Under the pieces are notes generated by a model. That model was not told where the DNA came from and did no database searches. It saw only the letters and a program-made list of their open reading frames with translations. Below are positions 1-4,590 of a stretch of 7,853 nucleotides of DNA, one piece after another. The first letter of the stretch is position 1. Each line of letters starts with the position of its first letter. The DNA lies in NCBI GenBank assembly GCA_031292465.1, contig JARLHB010000544.1, forward strand, positions 1 through 7,853. Direction: 5' to 3'. The position numbers and the translations under genes were made by a program. The DNA comes from Ignavibacteriaceae bacterium. Its GTDB lineage: Bacteria > Bacteroidota > Ignavibacteria > Ignavibacteriales > Ignavibacteriaceae.

Positions 1-800
1 ACCAATGCCCTGCTGGAAGCTACTGTTTCTAAGCAGCCTTTTTTACCGCAATAGCAAAGTTCACCGTCGGGAACAATTTGAATGTGGCCGAATTCACCGG
101 CATACCCGTCCTCTCCGTAATACACTTTACCGTCTAAAATTATTCCCGCGCCCAAACCCCAGCCGAAATTTATGCAAAGGACATTCTTTTCATTCCTGGC
201 TTCGCCGAACCACTGCTCGCCAAGCGCCATAGCCTGCAAATCATGTTCTATATGAACCGGTTTATTGAACCTTTCCTGGAGTAATTCCTTTGCTGATTTA
301 TTTCCGAAGTTAAAATATGTCTCGCTTGAACCTAATCTTCCTTTTACCATACCGGGAATTGATATGCCGATTCCAAGAAGTTTATTCCAGCTTATTTTCC
401 CTTCCTCAATAACACCCTTAATTTCTTTTTCCAATTGGTCAATCAGAGCTATATCGTTGCTGAGCGGTATTGATTTTTTTCTGACATCAACTAAAATATT
501 ATGTTCCAAATCCATAACAATAAAATTGGTAAAGAGCCTGCCGATATCAATGCCAAGGATAAAACCTGCCTTACCGTTAAGCTTAACAAGATAAGGAGGC
601 CTTCCGGCTTGCGTATTATCTTTGTCCTTTACCTCTACAATTAACCCCTCTTTAACCAAAGAAGAAATAATATTTGAAACAACTGGCAATGTAACGCCTG
701 TAATTTTCTTCATTTCTGTTAAGGACAGTTGCCCGTTATCCAGCAATGCTTTTAATATTAAATTTCTTCTAATCTCGTTTTTATGTCTTACTTTACTCAT
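1..800 (-). CDS. ROK-family transcriptional regulator (NagC/XylR type), C-terminus cut by window edge
   Basis: This is probably the sugar-responsive repressor of the cluster. The 266 visible residues, read from the ATG at 798-800, run off the low end of the window with no stop. Residues 1-65 form a winged-helix DNA-binding domain, with a recognition-helix-like stretch TLPVVSNIISSLVKEGLI and the wing motif AGRPP at 66-70. The ROK sugar-kinase fold follows: a phosphate-loop equivalent GIDIGRLFTNF (83-93), SIPG (147-150), EHDLQAMALGE (185-195) with the conserved Asp187, GEFGH (235-239), and the ROK zinc motif CYCGKKGC (249-256), which with His239 gives the usual zinc ligands. The N-terminal helix-turn-helix and the degenerate phosphate loop argue for a regulator rather than a sugar kinase. 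The start lies 4 bases after the nucleotidyltransferase stop, with no clear Shine-Dalgarno, so translation is probably coupled. Its ligand is inferred to be the sugar handled by the upstream genes. Perhaps 40-60% of a typical lobe 2 is missing from view. Confidence 0.93.
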   Translation of the reverse strand, partial: MSKVRHKNEIRRNLILKALLDNGQLSLTEMKKITGVTLPVVSNIISSLVKEGLIVEVKDKDNTQAGRPPYLVKLNGKAGFILGIDIGRLFTNFIVMDLEHNILVDVRKKSIPLSNDIALIDQLEKEIKGVIEEGKISWNKLLGIGISIPGMVKGRLGSSETYFNFGNKSAKELLQERFNKPVHIEHDLQAMALGEQWFGEARNEKNVLCINFGWGLGAGIILDGKVYYGEDGYAGEFGHIQIVPDGELCYCGKKGCLETVASSRAL

Positions 801-804
801 AATA

Positions 805-1680
805 TTATAATTTAAAGTTAGGAAAATGTTCCTGTAAATATTTTTTGACCATAAATATATCACTTTTTGCAGTTAAATCGGGAACATGTTCCAATAATGT
901 ATATGCAAAAACGCTGTCTTTTATACTGTTTGCCATTATTTTAACTGCTTCAGGAAGTTCTTTTTCATTTCTTACCGGATGGAACGGCACTGTTTCCAAA
1001 ACCGGGAATATCATATCATACTGTAAACTGAATATATTCATGCTAACCCCTATAACGCCATCGCTATCACGGACTTTCTCAATTTCTGCCCCGGTCGGTT
1101 TTTCAATAATGTCAGTCAGAAAATTATTTTTATCTTTTAATGTTACTGCAAACCTTTCTATGCGTTCAACATCAAACTCCAAACCGCTCCGGTCATAATT
1201 TATCATTGCATTAGGGTAATCGGTTTTTAACATTAATTCCAGAGCTAATTTAGAATAAAGGTTATCACTGTTGCATACTGTGAACCGTTGTCCCGTCCAG
1301 TCCTTTTTTACAAGAAGCCCCTGCCATAATGCATCGGCAGTGCCGTCCGGCTTTACTTTACCCTGAGCAATTTTTTGAACAGCATAAGAAATATTCAGTC
1401 CGTAAAATTCATTTCCTGAATCCTTTTCTCCATAATATTGTTTTATACTGTGATCATTCTGTCCGATTACAATTAGAATATCTTTATATCCTGCTTCGCG
1501 TGCATTATATAAAAGGTAATCCAGAAACGGCCTGTAATTGTTCCCAACACCAATCATTGATTTTGTCTTTAGATTTGAATCCTCAATCAACCGGCTGTCA
1601 ACATTTTCTTTCAGTTCAGCCGGCTTTTTCATTCTTGAAGAAATTCCGCCGGCTAAAATTACTAATTTCCCTTCACTCAT
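805..1680 (-). CDS. Sugar-phosphate nucleotidyltransferase (NTP_transferase family)
   Basis: A cytoplasmic enzyme of 291 residues predicted to join a sugar-1-phosphate to an NTP, giving NDP-sugar and pyrophosphate. The Rossmann-like start LAGGISSRMKKP (9-20) is the nucleotide-binding signature in a variant form: the family more often has GxGTRL, here it is GISSRM. About 25 residues (20-45) separate it from the next conserved stretch, RPFLDYLLYNAREAGYKDIL (50-69), which matches the usual 'P-x-x-x-Y-x-L-x-x-A-G-x-x-D-I' helix-strand. Other landmarks are GTADAL (113-118), VCNSDN (135-140) with the metal-binding-type Asp139, IEKP (192-195) and DGVIGVSMNIF (207-217). The start codon overlaps the kinase stop as ATGA and has GGAGG 7 bases upstream, so the two are probably translated together and act in sequence. 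The kinase product would be its substrate. Base (UTP, GTP or other) and sugar cannot be told from the motifs; it is not an obvious GalU, RmlA or ManC. Confidence 0.88.
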   Translation of the reverse strand: MSEGKLVILAGGISSRMKKPAELKENVDSRLIEDSNLKTKSMIGVGNNYRPFLDYLLYNAREAGYKDILIVIGQNDHSIKQYYGEKDSGNEFYGLNISYAVQKIAQGKVKPDGTADALWQGLLVKKDWTGQRFTVCNSDNLYSKLALELMLKTDYPNAMINYDRSGLEFDVERIERFAVTLKDKNNFLTDIIEKPTGAEIEKVRDSDGVIGVSMNIFSLQYDMIFPVLETVPFHPVRNEKELPEAVKIMANSIKDSVFAYTLLEHVPDLTAKSDIFMVKKYLQEHFPNFKL

Positions 1681-2786
1681 TTTATAACCTCCGTAATGCT
1701 GCTATGGGTACCCTTGTCTATTTTTACTATGTACCCTTTGCCGCCCTCATTCTCAATTGCTTCTTTAACTAATTCAGGGTTTTCAGGGGCATAAGCAAAC
1801 ATACATCCGCCGCCGCCTGAACCATTTATTTTAGCGCCATAAGCTCCGGCTGCCAAAGCAGAGGTAATCATCCTGTCAATTTTTGGCGTAGATATTCTGA
1901 GTATATCCCTTAATATTGCGTGGTGCTCCGTTAACAAAGCGCCAACTGCTTTATGATCCAACGGCATCTTAAGCAATATTTTTTTTGCTACCCTTGTTAT
2001 ATCCCTGTTTGTAATTGTTCCCGCAAGAAGTTCTTTCTGCTCTTCGTTAAGATCTTCTGTAAACCTGTTTAATTCATCTAATTTTATATCCTGTAAAGAA
2101 AATTCAGGATATTTTTTCTTTAGCTCCTTAGTAACATTCTGTATCTGGTTCTTTACTCTTGCAAGTATAAATTTTGTATCCTTAGGTTCGCCTGAATCGC
2201 CAAGAACAAAATACCCAAGTTTAGCTTTAATCCGTTCTACATTCACTTTAGGATATGATTCCAAATAAATTACATCGCCTACAGAAGTAGAATATTGGTC
2301 CATCATTCCGCCCGGTTCTGAAAATTCCAGTACTTCGGCTTCGTAAGCATATTTAGCAATTTCTTCGGCGCTTAATTTCCTGTTCTGATCACTCATCTGC
2401 GTAAGAAAATTTACCCAGGTAATAATTAAAGCCGATGAACTGGATGTACCGGAATTTATCGGTATTTCGCCTTTTACGGTACAGTCTAATCCGCTGGAAA
2501 AAGTAAAGCCGTCACGGTTTAATACGTTTATAGTACTTTTAAAGTAATCCCTTTCTTTATCATACTTGACTGGAAAATCAAGTGAAAATATTTCTTTATC
2601 GTTAATATCTGGTAAATCGATATTTACTAAATTATCATTTCTTTTATTTCCTTCAATATATATTCTTAAAGAAATTGCGCCAGCAATAATGGGAAGGCCT
2701 AAATAATCCTGGTGTTCACCGAATAAACAAACTCTTCCCGGAGTTGATACAATTAATTCATTATTGTTTTTCATATAGTCTTTCAT
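1677..2786 (-). CDS. Galactokinase-like GHMP kinase
   Basis: A cytoplasmic ATP-dependent sugar kinase of 369 residues, close to the usual galactokinase length, expected to phosphorylate the anomeric C1 hydroxyl of a galactose-like sugar. The galactokinase signature is at 17-30, GRVCLFGEHQDYLG, keeping Glu24, His25 and Asp27 that hold the sugar in GalK. The GHMP phosphate loop is IPINSGTSSSSAL (108-120). GGMMDQ (159-164) carries the likely catalytic base Asp163. The C-terminal glycine motif is GAKINGSGGGGCMFAY (317-332). Departures from textbook GalK (Cys20 and Phe22 in the signature, and GTSSSSA instead of GLSSSA) suggest a divergent branch, so galactose, GalNAc, L-arabinose or a uronic acid remain possible substrates and no galK symbol is given. 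It starts 3 bases after the symporter stop. Neither the ATG at 2784-2786 nor the alternative at 2772-2774 (codon 5) has a good Shine-Dalgarno; the first was kept because reinitiation after the adjacent stop is likely. Its stop overlaps the nucleotidyltransferase start. Confidence 0.9.
   Translation of the reverse strand: MKDYMKNNNELIVSTPGRVCLFGEHQDYLGLPIIAGAISLRIYIEGNKRNDNLVNIDLPDINDKEIFSLDFPVKYDKERDYFKSTINVLNRDGFTFSSGLDCTVKGEIPINSGTSSSSALIITWVNFLTQMSDQNRKLSAEEIAKYAYEAEVLEFSEPGGMMDQYSTSVGDVIYLESYPKVNVERIKAKLGYFVLGDSGEPKDTKFILARVKNQIQNVTKELKKKYPEFSLQDIKLDELNRFTEDLNEEQKELLAGTITNRDITRVAKKILLKMPLDHKAVGALLTEHHAILRDILRISTPKIDRMITSALAAGAYGAKINGSGGGGCMFAYAPENPELVKEAIENEGGKGYIVKIDKGTHSSITEVIK
1688..1692 (-). 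promoter_or_regulatory. Shine-Dalgarno of the nucleotidyltransferase, inside the kinase gene
   Basis: The minus strand reads ACGGAGGTTATAAAATGAG: GGAGG, 7 bases, then the ATG whose TGA overlap ends the kinase. The site lies within the last kinase codons, which is typical of translationally coupled gene pairs and fixes the nucleotidyltransferase start. Confidence 0.75.
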
Positions 2787-2789
2787 TTT

Positions 2790-4433
2790 TTAATTAGTAT
2801 AAGCTTTTAATAAACCGCCGATAAAATACAATATCATACCGGTAACACTAAGAATTGAAGCAATTTCAAGCCCTTCACTTCCAAGCAGTATACCTGTAAT
2901 AAACAGGATAAATCCTAAAATGAATATTGCTAAACTGATTTTGCCCGGCCTGGTCTGTGGGATGATATTATATACATTTTTGTTCTTTGATTCTTCTTCA
3001 CTGATTTTTTTTGCTTTCCAAATATTTTCCACACTATCGGACGAAGATTTTTTTGTAATCAAACTGATAATTGGAGTAACCACTAATGCAGCTCCCGCTG
3101 AAAGAAATGTGGTAACATTAAAATCCATTTTAAAGCACTGCCCTATAATACCGGCAATTGCCCCACAAAAATAACCGCCAATTGCACCCTGCCAGTTTGC
3201 ACGCTTCCATAAAAGCCCGTAAACTATTGCTATTATAAAAAGCGGCATATCCATTATGGCTATAACAGTAAGATATGCATTAACTGCGCCCCCAAGAATT
3301 GGAACAGCATACGCAAATGCAATCATTATAATACCGGCAATAATTGTAATTATTCTGGCGACAAGTATAATATCTTTATCTGTTGCTTTTCGGTTTAGCA
3401 GATTTTCGTAAATATCGCTTGTAAATACTGTAGCAATGCCATTTAAATTTCCACTTGTTGCGGAAAGCTGGGATGAAAACAATCCGACAACTATTATTCC
3501 CAGAACAATATTTGGAATAAAGTGAGTCAACAATAGCGGAACGGCTGTATCGGCATTAGCAAGATGCGGAAATATAACCCGCGCAGCTAAACCCGGCAGG
3601 TTCCATAGCAGTGCAAATGGCGTGGTAATAATAGCGGCTAAAACTAAACCTTTAGCAACAGTGCGAGTATTTTCTGCGCCGAATGCTCTTTGTAATAGTC
3701 CCTGGTCAACACACGCCCATTCAATTCCCAATAGGAAAATAGCCAGCACAAATTTCCAGCTGTACTTGCCTGTCTGCTGAACCAGGTTTAATGAACCTTC
3801 TGGCAATTTAGAAACAAGACCCGGCCACCAGCCCACATAACTCATTACAATAGGCAGTAATATTAATGCTCCGCTAAGCATAAGAATAAACTGTATTACA
3901 TCTGTAAATGCCACCGACCACATACCGCCCAACATCGTATAAATAATTACAACTACTGAAAGTATTAACACCAAAGCGGTAAACGAATGAAGCCCGGTTA
4001 TTATTTGAGCCGCTGTTACGGCAGTATATAAGATTATTCCAAGCCAGAATGCCAGCCTGAATATCCAGATTAATGCTACTAATGTTCTTACGCCTTTACT
4101 GTACCTCATCTCTAAAAATTCGGGTATCGTCCTTATTCTTAGTCTTCTGAATATTGGAATAACAAACAGGCCTGAAAATACCATCGCCATGTTGCCCGTC
4201 CATGTCTGCCAGATAATCGGTATGCCGTATTTATACGCAATCCCCGATTGCCCGATGAAACTATACAGATTTATATTAGTTGCTGCTAATACGGCTGCAA
4301 GTATAAACGGAGTTAAATTTCTACCAGCCAGGTAAAAGTCATCTGAATTGCCTACCCATCTGTAAAAAATAGATCCGACAAAAAATATCATGCCCAAAAA
4401 GGCTAATACAATTAAATAATCAAAATAGTTCAA
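2790..4433 (-). CDS. Sodium:solute symporter, SGLT-like (SSS family)
   Basis: An inner-membrane sodium-coupled sugar importer of 547 residues, essentially the length of Vibrio vSGLT, with about 14 hydrophobic spans. Family marks in order: DDFYLAGRNLTP (31-42); AATNINLYSFIGQSG (50-64) in the broken first core helix; RTIPEFLEMRYS (101-112); the loop-helix LGIEWACVDQGLLQRAFGA (235-253); and LNGIATVFTSDIYENLL (330-346), like the LNSxxTxFTMDIY stretch of vSGLT. Against vSGLT the sodium-site residues Ala62 and Ile65 appear kept as Ala51 and Ile54. By my hand alignment the paired Ser364/Ser365 become Ser324/Ala325, so the site may be slightly altered. A charged loop (461-497) precedes two last spans. 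The start is a TTG at 4431-4433: GGAG lies 6 bases upstream, there is an in-frame stop just before it, and the next Met (residue 15) would cut into the first span. It follows the small membrane protein by 14 bases and precedes the kinase by 3. Confidence 0.94.
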   Translation of the reverse strand: MNYFDYLIVLAFLGMIFFVGSIFYRWVGNSDDFYLAGRNLTPFILAAVLAATNINLYSFIGQSGIAYKYGIPIIWQTWTGNMAMVFSGLFVIPIFRRLRIRTIPEFLEMRYSKGVRTLVALIWIFRLAFWLGIILYTAVTAAQIITGLHSFTALVLILSVVVIIYTMLGGMWSVAFTDVIQFILMLSGALILLPIVMSYVGWWPGLVSKLPEGSLNLVQQTGKYSWKFVLAIFLLGIEWACVDQGLLQRAFGAENTRTVAKGLVLAAIITTPFALLWNLPGLAARVIFPHLANADTAVPLLLTHFIPNIVLGIIVVGLFSSQLSATSGNLNGIATVFTSDIYENLLNRKATDKDIILVARIITIIAGIIMIAFAYAVPILGGAVNAYLTVIAIMDMPLFIIAIVYGLLWKRANWQGAIGGYFCGAIAGIIGQCFKMDFNVTTFLSAGAALVVTPIISLITKKSSSDSVENIWKAKKISEEESKNKNVYNIIPQTRPGKISLAIFILGFILFITGILLGSEGLEIASILSVTGMILYFIGGLLKAYTN

Positions 4434-4439
4434 TTTCTT

Positions 4440-4443
4440 CTCC
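4440..4443 (-). promoter_or_regulatory. Shine-Dalgarno of the symporter (supports TTG start)
   Basis: On the minus strand the sequence reads GGAGAAGAAATTG: GGAG, 6 bases, then the TTG codon. No ATG or GTG occurs in frame between this TTG and the preceding in-frame stop, so this site decides the start of the symporter. Confidence 0.7.
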
Positions 4444-4447
4444 GTCT

Positions 4448-4579
4448 TTAGTTATTTTTCGTTCCTTCTTTTCTCTTTTTAAGCATCTTTTTAAATTCTT
4501 TAATAGGGACAAGAATCCATACGACAAGAATCGTAAATCCAATTGCCCATATTCCCCATGTTCTCCAGTCAAAATACAT
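4448..4579 (-). CDS. Small single-span membrane protein, possible symporter subunit
   Basis: A 43-residue protein not recognised by name. It begins MYFDWRTWGIWAIG; residues 8-26 form one hydrophobic segment rich in Trp, Ile and Val, and residues 27-43 are a strongly basic tail (eight Lys or Arg among KEFKKMLKKRKEGTKNN). By the positive-inside rule the N-terminus would face out and the tail would lie in the cytoplasm. Two things support a real gene: a GGAGG site 4 bases before the ATG, and a snug fit in the operon, 11 bases after the hydrolase stop and 14 before the symporter start. Position directly before an SSS transporter is suggestive. Known SSS proteins have small membrane partners (YjcH with ActP, YhdT with PanF, DUF4212 and DUF3311 families), though those usually have more than one span. 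Partnership here is inference. Without this gene the 157-base gap would be the only sizeable one in the block. Confidence 0.78.
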   Translation of the reverse strand: MYFDWRTWGIWAIGFTILVVWILVPIKEFKKMLKKRKEGTKNN

Positions 4580-4583
4580 GTAA

Positions 4584-4588
4584 CCTCC
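4584..4588 (-). promoter_or_regulatory. Shine-Dalgarno of the small membrane protein
   Basis: The minus strand reads GTGGAGGTTACATG, a GGAGG core 4 bases before the ATG at 4577-4579. It is one of the two best ribosome binding sites in the window and the main argument that the 43-codon frame is translated. Confidence 0.75.
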
Positions 4589-4590
4589 AC

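Noticed and set aside
5..232. Plus-strand frame at 5-232
   Set aside because: It is antisense to the zinc-motif region of the ROK gene, and its Arg/Cys-rich product resembles no protein family.
1..800. ROK gene as a sugar kinase
   Set aside because: It has an N-terminal winged helix and a degenerate phosphate loop (GRLFTN rather than GGTK), both typical of regulators.
265..1772. Plus-strand open frames at 265-594, 622-810, 845-1198 and 1329-1772
   Set aside because: They lie antisense to the ROK, nucleotidyltransferase and kinase genes, which have clear family motifs over their whole length. Their products show no domain and are low-complexity Ser/Leu/Ile-rich shadows.
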